In this document: piece by piece, positions 38,260 to 46,849 of the stretch | Numbering within the stretch: position 1 is the stretch's first letter | Layout: each line of letters opens with the position of its first letter | Origin: Kovacikia minuta CCNUW1 | GTDB taxonomy: Bacteria; Cyanobacteriota; Cyanobacteriia; Leptolyngbyales; Leptolyngbyaceae | Reading direction: 5' to 3' | DNA length: 64,000 nucleotides | Assembly: GCF_020091585.1 (NCBI RefSeq) | Contig: NZ_CP083582.1 | Coordinates: 6,210,536-6,274,535 of the forward strand | Notes under the pieces: generated by a model | Told to the model about the DNA's origin: nothing | The model's input: the letters and a program-made list of their open reading frames with translations, nothing else | Database searches by the model: none | Translations under genes and position numbers: made by a program

Positions 38260-38515
38260 AATGAACCTCGCTTTAGTCCAGAGTTTGGTTGATTTCACAG
38301 CAACTCCCAAACACATTACTAATCGTCGCAGAGCATCTAGCTCGAAGCGGTTCTGTATGAGTGAATGAACGGGTTCGCTGTGTTTCTGATTAATAGATTA
38401 GAGAATTGCAACAACTAGTTCAGCTATGTTTTCTGACAAGTCAGGTTCGAATCAGGGACAGTTCGATCGCAGTTGGGAGCGATCGGCTTTGCTGAAAAGT
38501 GTAGGGAGCTAGGAG
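38260..38515. other. Upstream region of the small secreted protein gene
   Basis: About 255 bases between the small secreted protein gene and the ancestral end of the TpsA-1 gene. It should hold the promoter of the former. No feature stands out. Confidence 0.35.
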
Positions 38516-38599
38516 TTAGTCGGAGCATTCGCGGCTCATCACGAGTTGACCGTTGGGAAGCTGGTAAACGCCCTGGGGTTCGACGATCGGGTCGCCAGG

Positions 38600-38760
38600 T
38601 TTCCAGGGGCGATCGAGAGAGTTTTGAATTTTGAATTTTGAATTTTGAATTGAATCCGGAACTGAGGACTGAACAGCGCCTTCTGCCCTCTGCCCTCTGC
38701 CCTCTACCTTTCTCTCCGCATCCTCCTCGTCTTCTACCCTCTGCCCTCTGCCCTCTGACT
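38600..38760. repeat. Short tandem repeats within the TpsA-1 3' coding end
   Basis: TTTTGAA units at about 38623-38650 and CCTCTGC units at about 38688-38757. On the coding strand these translate to strings like EGRGQRAEG and NSKFKIQNS, also present in TpsA-2. They are intergenic-type repeats taken up into the reading frame. Confidence 0.65.
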
Positions 38761-41026
38761 TCACCGATCACACTTCCCCCGTCGGAAACGCCGAAACTGG
38801 AGCATCACCGGGACGCTCTGGCAAACCACCGGAACCTGTGATGAAGAAGGTGCCATTTGCTTGACGGGTGCGATCGATGCAACTATTGGCAAGTAGGGTG
38901 CTAGTATCAACCAGGGTTTGGGAAAACTCGGTGAGGCTGTTTTGCAGGAAACTGACATCGGGTAAAGTGATGATGCCGGATATTCTGCCACTGGCGTTGA
39001 TATCGACGCGATTATTTCCATCTAAGGTTGCTGGATCGGTGCCAGGAGGAGCGGGGCGATAGTTTTGCCCAAAGAAAGCGCGGGTGTTAAGGGTGATGTT
39101 GCCGCCCTGTCCATCTCTGGCAAAGGCGAGAATGTCACTGTCATTCAGGGCAACGATCGCGTTAGCTGAAAGGGTAACATTGCCTCCATTACCAGCTCCA
39201 CTAAAGACATTTGTCGTAATGTCACTATTGCCACGCAGAAAAATATTTCTGGCAGCAATATTGATGTTGCCTCCCCCAGTTTGAGCAGAAGCTGCAAGAA
39301 TTTGACCATCGTTTGCATTGTAGTTTTGTCTGGCGTTAATGGTTATGTCACCCGCTTTGCCTGTGCCTAAACTCTGAGCAGACACCAAACCACCACTGGT
39401 AATGTTGAGGTTAGTTGTACGAAGAAAGATACTGCCTCCATTGCCTGTAGAGTTGGCATCGGTATTAGCAAATAATCCACTGCTAGCCCCTTCATTGTTG
39501 ATAACATCTCGACCGAACCGGGAAAATCGGGAAAAGAACCCCGAATCACTTCCAGAAACGGTAACCTGGTCGCTGACGTTGATCGTAATGTTCCCAGCAT
39601 TCCCGCTATTACGAGTAAGTGTGAGTATTTGTCCACCGTTAAGTAATTCTAATACTGTTGCGTTAATAGTGATGTTACCGCCATTGCCAGAATTTAGGGT
39701 TTGAGAGTTGACGACTGCACCATCTGTGATGCGAAAGACCTTGGTATTAACTGTAATACTTCCGGCTGAACCGATCGCCCCTCGTTCAGTATTAGCAAAT
39801 AAGCCAGTAGAAAACCCTTCTGTTTGAAAAGGTTCAGATGTGAAAGGATTTATCACACCAGCAGGATATTTAACGGAACTTACACCAGAAAGCGTTACAG
39901 AATCTGAAGCATTAATTTGAATCGATCCTCCTGTCCCTCGTCCTCCAGGGAAACTTCCTACCTGGCGGAAAACGGAAGCAAGGATTTGTGAGCCATTAGT
40001 GAGGGTTAGATTTTTGGTATTAATTTCAATATCACCACTTCTACCAACACCCCCATATTCTACAGTACTACGAATGCTGGCAAGAGAATCCAAAGTTAGA
40101 CTTTGTGCAGCATTAATGGTGATCTTACCTGCTTCTGGCGCTTCTGAACCATCGCCAAAAATGCTGGATGAGATAAAGGCTGAATTTGTAAGTGTAAGAG
40201 ATCGTGCCGAAATTTGGATTTTGCCAGCTTGCCCAGTTCCAGTTCCTAGAATCGGATCTTTACTAACACCAGTAGATATTCCACTAGTGATAGGAACGTT
40301 ATTGAAAAATACGATTTCATCGATCACAATTCTTGCTTGATCAGCTTGAATGATAATGCTGCCAGCATTTCCCTCACCATAGGTGTCTGAACGTATTTGG
40401 GCACCTCCTCTAATAGATAAGGAATCAGCAATATTCAGTTGAATATTGCCTGCATCCGCCTGATGCCCTTGCTCCGTTTTACCAGAGGTGGTCGCGCTCA
40501 AGCCAGATAAACTATCTAATGACAACGATTTGGCTATAAGGATAATATTTCCTCCTTTACCAACAGCACCAGGGTTAACACCACTAAAAGCTGCACCTGC
40601 ACCGCTAAAAGCAATGCGGCCATTACGGGCATTAATCAAAATATCTGCGCCATCACCCCGTCCACTGGATAATCCATTGACTGCTTCACGAACAATTGTT
40701 TGTAGTTGAGCAGAGTTCGTTAAAGAAAATGAACCAGCTGTAATATTAATTCCATCACCTTTGGTAAAATTTCCAAAGGCATCGATACTGTTCGCGCCAA
40801 ATTCAACATTACTAGAAACTGTCGTTTGATCTCCGGCAATTGAAAGATCACCAATTGCTTGCAGAAATACTCCTCCGGCTTTACCATTTCCAAAAGTACT
40901 TGCACTAAGTCGGGTGCCTTCTGTAACTGAAATTGAATTTGCTTGAATATCTATCCTTCCACCAACTCCAGTAAGTAGGAGGGTGAAATTAAGTGTAAGA
41001 TAAAGCGTTCGCTAAAATCGCCTATC

Positions 41027-41512
41027 ATGCCCGCCCCTTTACGCATTCATTTGACCGCTGAGGAAGACCGAACCTTAACAGAACTGCGACTGGCTCAGAA
41101 CCTGCCCCAGCGCACTCGTGACCGCGCCCACATGTTGCGGCTGAACGCTCAGGGATGGAACGTGCCAGCGATTGCGGACGTGTTCGAGTGCCATCCTCAT
41201 ACGGTCAGAGCGACGCTGCGACGCTGGGAAGAAAAGGGTTTAGGTGGACTCTGGGAAGCTCCAGGACGGGGTGCAAAACCAAAGTGGCACGCCTCAGACT
41301 TGGACTATCTGACAGAGTGTTTGGAGCACGAACCCCGAACCTACAACAGTTTGCAATTAGCCAAAAAGCTGAAACAAGAGCGCTCCGTCGATTTAAGTAG
41401 TGACCGACTCCGCCGACTCCTCAAAAAAAAAACTACCGATGGAAACGCACCCGACAGAGTCATCGTAAAAAACAAGACCCCCTGCAAAAGGCGCGCAAGC
41501 AGGCAGACTTAG
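41027..41512 (+). CDS. IS630 transposase orfA, copy 2
   Basis: 161 residues, identical to the copy 1 orfA. The A10 slippery run is at 41423-41432. See the copy 1 entry for motifs. Confidence 0.87.
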   Translation: MPAPLRIHLTAEEDRTLTELRLAQNLPQRTRDRAHMLRLNAQGWNVPAIADVFECHPHTVRATLRRWEEKGLGGLWEAPGRGAKPKWHASDLDYLTECLEHEPRTYNSLQLAKKLKQERSVDLSSDRLRRLLKKKTTDGNAPDRVIVKNKTPCKRRASRQT

Positions 41513-41613
41513 AGACCTTAGAGCTAGCCGCACAAGCGGGGCACATTGAACTCAAGTATCTCGATGAAGCAGGGTTCTGCCTCTGGAGCCCAGTCAGCTA
41601 CAGCTATAGTCGG

Positions 41614-42090
41614 GTGGGCGTACAAAAACGGATGGAACAAACACTCAAGCGCTATGGCAACCGGATTAGCATTTTGGGTCTGTGGCAACCGGGAGAGCGG
41701 TTTGAGTATGCCTTAGTGCAAGGCGGATTCAAGGGCAAAAGCTACATTAAGGTGATGGATTGGATGGCAGACAAAGCCGCTCAAACCTTGGCACAAACAG
41801 GTCGCATCACAGTAGTGGTGCAGGATAATGGCTCTCTCCATACCAGTCAACTGGTGCGGCAACAGTGGTCACGGTGGCAGGAGCAAGGATTATTCTTTTT
41901 CTTTTTGCCGCCCTACTGTTCAGAGATGAATCCGATTGAAACCCAGTGGCATCAACTGAAATGTCATGAGATTGCAGGACAGATGTTTGATAACGAGTAC
42001 GATTTAGCAATGGCTGTCATGAATGGAATGACAGCTCGTAGCCAAGCAGGTGATTATGCACTGGAGCGTTTTATATTTAATTGCACCTAG
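41614..42090 (+). CDS. IS630 transposase orfB, copy 2
   Basis: Catalytic half, identical to copy 1 (QDNGSLH, NPIETQW). It should be expressed by -1 frameshifting from orfA. Confidence 0.85.
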   Translation: MGVQKRMEQTLKRYGNRISILGLWQPGERFEYALVQGGFKGKSYIKVMDWMADKAAQTLAQTGRITVVVQDNGSLHTSQLVRQQWSRWQEQGLFFFFLPPYCSEMNPIETQWHQLKCHEIAGQMFDNEYDLAMAVMNGMTARSQAGDYALERFIFNCT

Positions 42091-42243
42091 CTACTTAGCG
42101 TTTTGTTCAATGTTATTGAAGATCACGCTCGATTTCTCTAGCTTGACTTCTCCCGTGGCGTTAAAGGTAATGTTTCCTGCTCGACTATTAAGTAGGAGGG
42201 TGAAATTAAGTGTAAGATAAAGCGTTCGCTAAAATCGCCTATC

Positions 42244-42729
42244 ATGCCCGCCCCTTTACGCATTCATTTGACCGCTGAGGAAGACCGAACCTTAACAGAA
42301 CTGCGACTGGCTCAGAACCTGCCCCAGCGCACTCGTGACCGCGCCCACATGTTGCGGCTGAACGCTCAGGGATGGAACGTGCCAGCGATTGCGGACGTGT
42401 TCGAGTGCCATCCTCATACGGTCAGAGCGACGCTGCGACGCTGGGAAGAAAAGGGTTTAGGTGGACTCTGGGAAGCTCCAGGACGGGGTGCAAAACCAAA
42501 GTGGCACGCCTCAGACTTGGACTATCTGACAGAGTGTTTGGAGCACGAACCCCGAACCTACAACAGTTTGCAATTAGCCAAAAAGCTGAAACAAGAGCGC
42601 TCCGTCGATTTAAGTAGTGACCGACTCCGCCGACTCCTCAAAAAAAAAACTACCGATGGAAACGCACCCGACAGAGTCATCGTAAAAAACAAGACCCCCT
42701 GCAAAAGGCGCGCAAGCAGGCAGACTTAG
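42244..42729 (+). CDS. IS630 transposase orfA, copy 3
   Basis: 161 residues, identical to the other two copies. The A10 run is at 42640-42649. Confidence 0.85.
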   Translation: MPAPLRIHLTAEEDRTLTELRLAQNLPQRTRDRAHMLRLNAQGWNVPAIADVFECHPHTVRATLRRWEEKGLGGLWEAPGRGAKPKWHASDLDYLTECLEHEPRTYNSLQLAKKLKQERSVDLSSDRLRRLLKKKTTDGNAPDRVIVKNKTPCKRRASRQT

Positions 42730-42830
42730 AGACCTTAGAGCTAGCCGCACAAGCGGGGCACATTGAACTCAAGTATCTCGATGAAGCAGGGTTCTGCCTC
42801 TGGAGCCCAGTCAGCTACAGCTATAGTCGG

Positions 42831-43308
42831 GTGGGCGTACAAAAACGGATGGAACAAACACTCAAGCGCTATGGCAACCGGATTAGCATTTTGGGTCTGT
42901 GGCAACCGGGAGAGCGGTTTGAGTATGCCTTAGTGCAAGGCGGATTCAAGGGCCAAAAGCTACATTAAGGTGATGGATTGGATGGCAGACAAAGCCGCTC
43001 AAACCTTGGCACAAACAGGTCGCATCACAGTAGTGGTGCAGGATAATGGCTCTCTCCATACCAGTCAACTGGTGCGGCAACAGTGGTCACGGTGGCAGGA
43101 GCAAGGATTATTCTTTTTCTTTTTGCCGCCCTACTGTTCAGAGATGAATCCGATTGAAACCCAGTGGCATCAACTGAAATGTCATGAGATTGCAGGACAG
43201 ATGTTTGATAACGAGTACGATTTAGCAATGGCTGTCATGAATGGAATGACAGCTCGTAGCCAAGCAGGTGATTATGCACTGGAGCGTTTTATATTTAATT
43301 GCACCTAG
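42831..43308 (+). pseudogene. IS630 transposase orfB, copy 3 (frameshifted)
   Basis: Equivalent to the intact orfB but with one inserted C at about 42954, which shifts the frame after QGGFKGQ and separates the first catalytic Asp from the second Asp and Glu. The remaining open piece (42970-43308) keeps QDNGSLH and NPIETQW but cannot make a full DDE enzyme. Confidence 0.85.
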
Positions 43309-44326
43309 CTACTTAGCTGTTCCTGAACCTGAACCGATGCCAGCAAAAAGCTGGCTCCCCCCAACAGTAATGTTCTGCGCATTAACCGCAATATTACCCC
43401 CTCCAGTAGAGGTAACATAGACTACAGAACCATTGATGATAGATATGTTGGCTCGTGGAACATTGTTAGGAAACCCCAAGCGCAGAATATTACCGGTGTA
43501 ATTCAGATCAACCGATCCTGCTGCTGCCAGTCCTCCCAATTCAACTTGTCCCCCCGGAGCATACATTTTACCGCCATCAAGAGTTACATCCCCGCCTAAC
43601 AACAATAAACTTTGCCCATCTAAAGCTAGTAATCCCAAAGACTGATTGACAATGGGTTGAGCAGTTATTTGGCTGAATAAAAAAGCGGAGGGATTAACAG
43701 TCAACAGTGAATTTTGAGGATTAACAGGAGAATTAGGGGAAAATTCTGCACCACCTGGAAACTGAATGGCATTAGCGGTTGTCGCGACAAAGGAACCGCT
43801 AATACTTAATTGCGCACCCGGACCAAAGATGATGCCACTAGGGTTGAGCAGAAATAGATTAGCATTTCCTTGGGCGTATATCAGTCCTTGAATATTGGAG
43901 GGAGTGCCTCCGGTCACCCGTGCAAAAATATTGGCAATATTGAGAGGGTTGAGAAAGGCAGCGGCTCCTGCTGTGGGAACGTCAAAGCGGCTGAAACTGT
44001 GAAACAGATTTCTGTTGCCAACGGTTGTGCCATCTGTAATAAAGTAATTTGCACCGATCGGAATTACGGTTGTACCAAGAGAAGGATCTGCAACGACTTG
44101 AGCCAGAGAAGCAGGGGAAACGATTGTGATCGCCCCACCCATCGTCAAACAAACGGCTAACCCAAACCGCCCCATCCATCCATTACGCTGCGTCATGCTT
44201 GTAAAACTATTGCCTGAAGGTTTCCGCAATTTTATCCGCAGAGCAATTATTCAGATAGCTTAGATAACCATAATTTCACATTACTTCATGTCGGGTTGAA
44301 CAGGGCGGAAAGGGGTGAAGTCGTCA

Positions 44327-44568
44327 ACAATCGAATCGTACCGTCAACAATCGAATTGTGATGGCTAACAATCGAATTGTGATGGCTAACAATCGAATTG
44401 TGATGGCTAACAATCGAATTGTGATGACTAACAATCAAAATGTATCGCCTCACCATCGAATTGTGTTGATTGACAATCGAAATGGAGCCGTTGCAATCGC
44501 AATGTATCGCTTCACAATTGAATTGTAGCCGCTACAATCACAATGGGTTGCCTGACAATTGAATTGCA
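44327..44568. promoter_or_regulatory. Array of twelve ~21-bp dyad repeats upstream of TpsA-1
   Basis: Units begin at about 44327, 44347, 44368, 44389, 44410, 44431, 44452, 44473, 44493, 44514, 44534 and 44555, that is every 20-21 bases. The core is ACAATCGAATTGT (ACAAT and ATTGT arms around three bases), separated by spacers such as GATGGCTA. It begins 98 bases upstream of the TpsA-1 start and lies between it and the divergent Uma2 gene at 44636. The spacing of two helical turns would place all dyads on the same face of DNA. An equivalent array is upstream of TpsA-2. Confidence 0.8.
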
Positions 44569-44635
44569 GCTTCCAATGGCGTGCGATCGCTTGCATCAGG
44601 TAGGCTAATAGAGTAGCGGGTTCTAGTTGCTGCTA

Positions 44636-45412
44636 ATGACTTTTCAGATCCTAAACACAGAAGGAAATGTCACTGAACTTGATATCAGCCATCTCGTTAT
44701 CGAAGACGACACCCCAGTAGATAATTTTCAATCTGCCCAGCAGCAACGGTTACTGGTGGAACCTCTGTACAGTTCCAAAGCAGTGCCACAACCCTTTCTG
44801 GCTGCTGCCAATGTGGGGTTGTTCTACAAACTCAAGGGTGAGCCGATCGTTCCCGATGTCCTGCTCAGTTTAGGAGTGCAGCGCCCAGAGGATTTCTCGC
44901 AGCGGCAAAATCGCTCCTATTTTGTCTGGGAGTTTGGCAAAGTACCCGAAGTTTGCATTGAAATTGTCTCTAACGCTGAAGGCGATGAGTTGGCGCTGAG
45001 CAAGAAGTCTCAGCAGAAGGGCAAAACCACAACCAAGAGAGCGATCTGTGCCCAAATTGGGGTGCGTTACTACGCGGTATTCGACCCGTTGCGGCAGATT
45101 CAGGGTGAGGATGAGATGAATGGCGCACTGCTACGGGTGTGGTCAATTTCACCGGACGGTTATCCCGAGATCACTCCATCGCAGGGGATTAACGAAATCG
45201 GACAATCGGTCTGGTTAGGAATGGTTGGGTTGGGCTTAACTTTGTGGGAAGGTCAGTTTGAGGAAGAAATTACACGGCTATGGCTGCGCTGGTGCGATCG
45301 CGATGGACAAATCATTCCCACTGGTGCAGAAGACAGAGACATGGAACGCCAACGGGCAGAGCGTCTCGCCGAGCGACTGCGGGCAATAGGTGTAAACCTA
45401 GACGAAATTTAG
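44636..45412 (+). CDS. Uma2-family (DUF820) protein
   Basis: About 258 residues from the ATG at 44636; an upstream in-frame TTG at 44627 is less likely. Core motifs: GLFYKLKGEPIVPDVLLSLG, then VWEFGKVPEVCIEIVSNAEG and QIGVRYYAVFDP, the restriction-endonuclease-like fold of DUF820. The C-terminus is a short charged helix (DRDMERQRAERLAERLRAIG). It is an orphan of a huge cyanobacterial family of unproven function. Its 3' end overlaps the convergent gene by four bases. Confidence 0.88.
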   Translation: MTFQILNTEGNVTELDISHLVIEDDTPVDNFQSAQQQRLLVEPLYSSKAVPQPFLAAANVGLFYKLKGEPIVPDVLLSLGVQRPEDFSQRQNRSYFVWEFGKVPEVCIEIVSNAEGDELALSKKSQQKGKTTTKRAICAQIGVRYYAVFDPLRQIQGEDEMNGALLRVWSISPDGYPEITPSQGINEIGQSVWLGMVGLGLTLWEGQFEEEITRLWLRWCDRDGQIIPTGAEDRDMERQRAERLAERLRAIGVNLDEI

Positions 45413-45960
45413 CGGACAACGGCATCAGCTACAAACCCCAGGTTAATTGTGTTGCCGATTCTGTGGGTAACGATGTCAAATATGGCGGGTTGCTTTTCGT
45501 ACAATTCGTTCAAAAGTTCAAAACTTTGGTGCATGATCTGGCTAATAACTTGATGAACCTGCTCATTTAATAGGTGTTCTAAACTTCTAAAATCCAGGTT
45601 GTCAACGATCGATGTCAGAAACCATTTTGCTTCACCTGCATCAAAGTCTTCTAGATTAAGTAGGGCACCTTCGCGATAGCGATCGCAAATTCCATTGGTC
45701 AGCAGATGCGCTAGATTTGGGCAGGTTTCAAAAATCATTTTGCAAGTCTTTTCTTCATTTAGATTTGCAGGTTCTTGATCAAATACGGTATCCCAGCACG
45801 TTGCGACCAAAGCAGAAGCACGATCTCGGGGAATTAGATAGAGAACCATCCGGTAATGGTTACTGGGAATTTCAAACTCAATGTAGTGATCAGTGACTCG
45901 ATACTGAACTGTTTCCGCTTGCCAGGGGTTGTTTGGTTTGGAATCGATGAAGAATTTCAT
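45409..45960 (-). CDS. Protein of unknown function
   Basis: 183 residues, soluble, without recognisable domains. It starts MKFFIDSKPNNPWQAETVQY and has an alpha-helical C-terminal half (SLEHLLNEQVHQVISQIMHQ). Composition is normal for a real protein. It follows a small frame on the same strand by 18 bases, so the two may form an operon. Confidence 0.65.
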   Translation of the reverse strand: MKFFIDSKPNNPWQAETVQYRVTDHYIEFEIPSNHYRMVLYLIPRDRASALVATCWDTVFDQEPANLNEEKTCKMIFETCPNLAHLLTNGICDRYREGALLNLEDFDAGEAKWFLTSIVDNLDFRSLEHLLNEQVHQVISQIMHQSFELLNELYEKQPAIFDIVTHRIGNTINLGFVADAVVR

Positions 45961-45978
45961 GAGGGGAGGGGGTAGGTG

Positions 45979-46233
45979 TCAGGTGGCGCTGAAAGCGATT
46001 GCGATTTCTGAGTTTTTGTGGGCAGAGATGAATTCACCGTAGTTGGCGATCGTATCCAATCCGGCAATATTCAAAATTGTTTCTGTGACCAACCAGAATG
46101 TGATGTTGTAGAGTACTTTTCTGTATAGATGTGGCATTTCTCTTCCCTCCACTGTTACCTGGTTGATACACCGCATCTGGTTGATTTCCAGCTTGCTTAA
46201 TCCGGTTTGATTTATAGGGTAGAGAAATCGCAT
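45979..46233 (-). CDS. Small protein of unknown function
   Basis: 84 residues, MRFLYPINQTGLSKLEINQM onward, with a moderately hydrophobic middle (VLYNITFWLVTETILNIAGL). It lies 18 bases upstream of the gene at 45960. I do not recognise it; the call depends on frame length and neighbourhood. Confidence 0.45.
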   Translation of the reverse strand: MRFLYPINQTGLSKLEINQMRCINQVTVEGREMPHLYRKVLYNITFWLVTETILNIAGLDTIANYGEFISAHKNSEIAIAFSAT

Positions 46234-46849
46234 GGGTGATGCATCGACTGTTTACGTCAGCCGAGTGACAACATTTGGACAAATCGATGGCGAGATCGTG
46301 TCACTGCCATTGCTGAAAAGTGCAGGAAGATGGGGATGGAAAGGATGGGGGATGAAGGGTGAAAGTTTTAAGTTTTGAGTTCTAAGTTCTGGGTTGAAGT
46401 TGAAGGTTGAGGACTGAGAGGTTTAAATTTTGAGTTCTCCGCGTCTCCGTGTCCCCCTGTCCTCGCCTTCTCTTCTGGCTCCTGACTGTAATGATGCCGG
46501 ATATCTTGCCGCCGCTTCTGGTAATTTGCCTGGAGTCGGAAGCCGGACTGTTCCTGTGACATCAATCTGATATCTTCCGGCTGAGGGAATTTATGCAATT
46601 TAGTCTGCCACTTTCGGCAATCAAATTGTCCAGGGTGGGGCGTCAGGATGGCAGAAAGCGTAGGTGATTTAACTGGTCTCGTAATCGTATTGTGTGAAGC
46701 AACAACTGAATAGGGGCTGCAACAACCGTTCCAGTTGAGCCAGTCCTTATCGTTGCAAGTTTATCTGTTTCTGTGAATCTCCCATTACTGATCTCGACTC
46801 AGACAAGTTGAGACCACTCGATCGTGTTCTACCGATTAAGGAAATCACT
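46234..46849. other. Gene-free region upstream of the subtilase, with a TpsA scrap
   Basis: About 615 bases. Short repeats at about 46360-46395 (AGTTTTGAG-type). On the minus strand around 46490-46515 the reading GGKISGIIT resembles GRISGIITLPDVSFLQ near the C-terminus of the TpsA genes, suggesting a residual fragment. The promoter of the 46850 gene should lie in the last 150 bases. Confidence 0.4.

Larger units (their letters stand above)
40974..42095 (+). mobile_element. IS630-family insertion sequence, copy 2 (1122 bp)
   Basis: Same ends and length as copy 1, with TA duplications at 40972-40973 and 42096-42097. It lies in TpsA-1 in the opposite orientation to that gene. The transposase frames look identical to copy 1, so this copy is probably active. 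Confidence 0.93.
42191..43313 (+). mobile_element. IS630-family insertion sequence, copy 3 (1123 bp, inactivated)
   Basis: TA duplications at 42189-42190 and 43314-43315. It sits only 95 bases from copy 2 in the same gene and orientation. One extra C (AAGGGCCAAAAG at about 42954) relative to copies 1 and 2 accounts for its 1123-bp length. Confidence 0.93.
38516..44229 (-). pseudogene. TpsA-1: filamentous haemagglutinin-type exoprotein, broken by two IS630 copies and a nonsense codon
   Basis: The N-terminus (43316-44229) has a signal peptide and the TPS secretion domain (NLFHSFSRFDVP, ANLFLLNPSGIIFGP). It continues across two IS630 insertions as NSRAGNITFNATGEVKLEKS (42096-42190) and then ATGVGGRIDIQA from 40973. 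Precise removal of both elements with one TA each leaves 3213 bases, divisible by three, from 44229 to 38768 (about 1070 residues of beta-helix repeats such as GNAGNITINVS). The frame then meets TGA (38768-38770) where TpsA-2 has CGA in GEVRSVKAEG; beyond it the frame stays open to 38516 (PNGQLVMSRECSD). Ancestrally it was a surface or secreted adhesin exported by TpsB. Confidence 0.9.

Noticed and set aside
38640-39020. Plus-strand frames opposite the TpsA genes
   Set aside because: The GC-rich, strongly repeated beta-helix coding sequence keeps the opposite strand open; these frames have no recognisable protein features.
44327-44568. The array as a CRISPR
   Set aside because: Units are 20-21 bases with spacers of about eight bases that are themselves repeated, and no cas gene is present.
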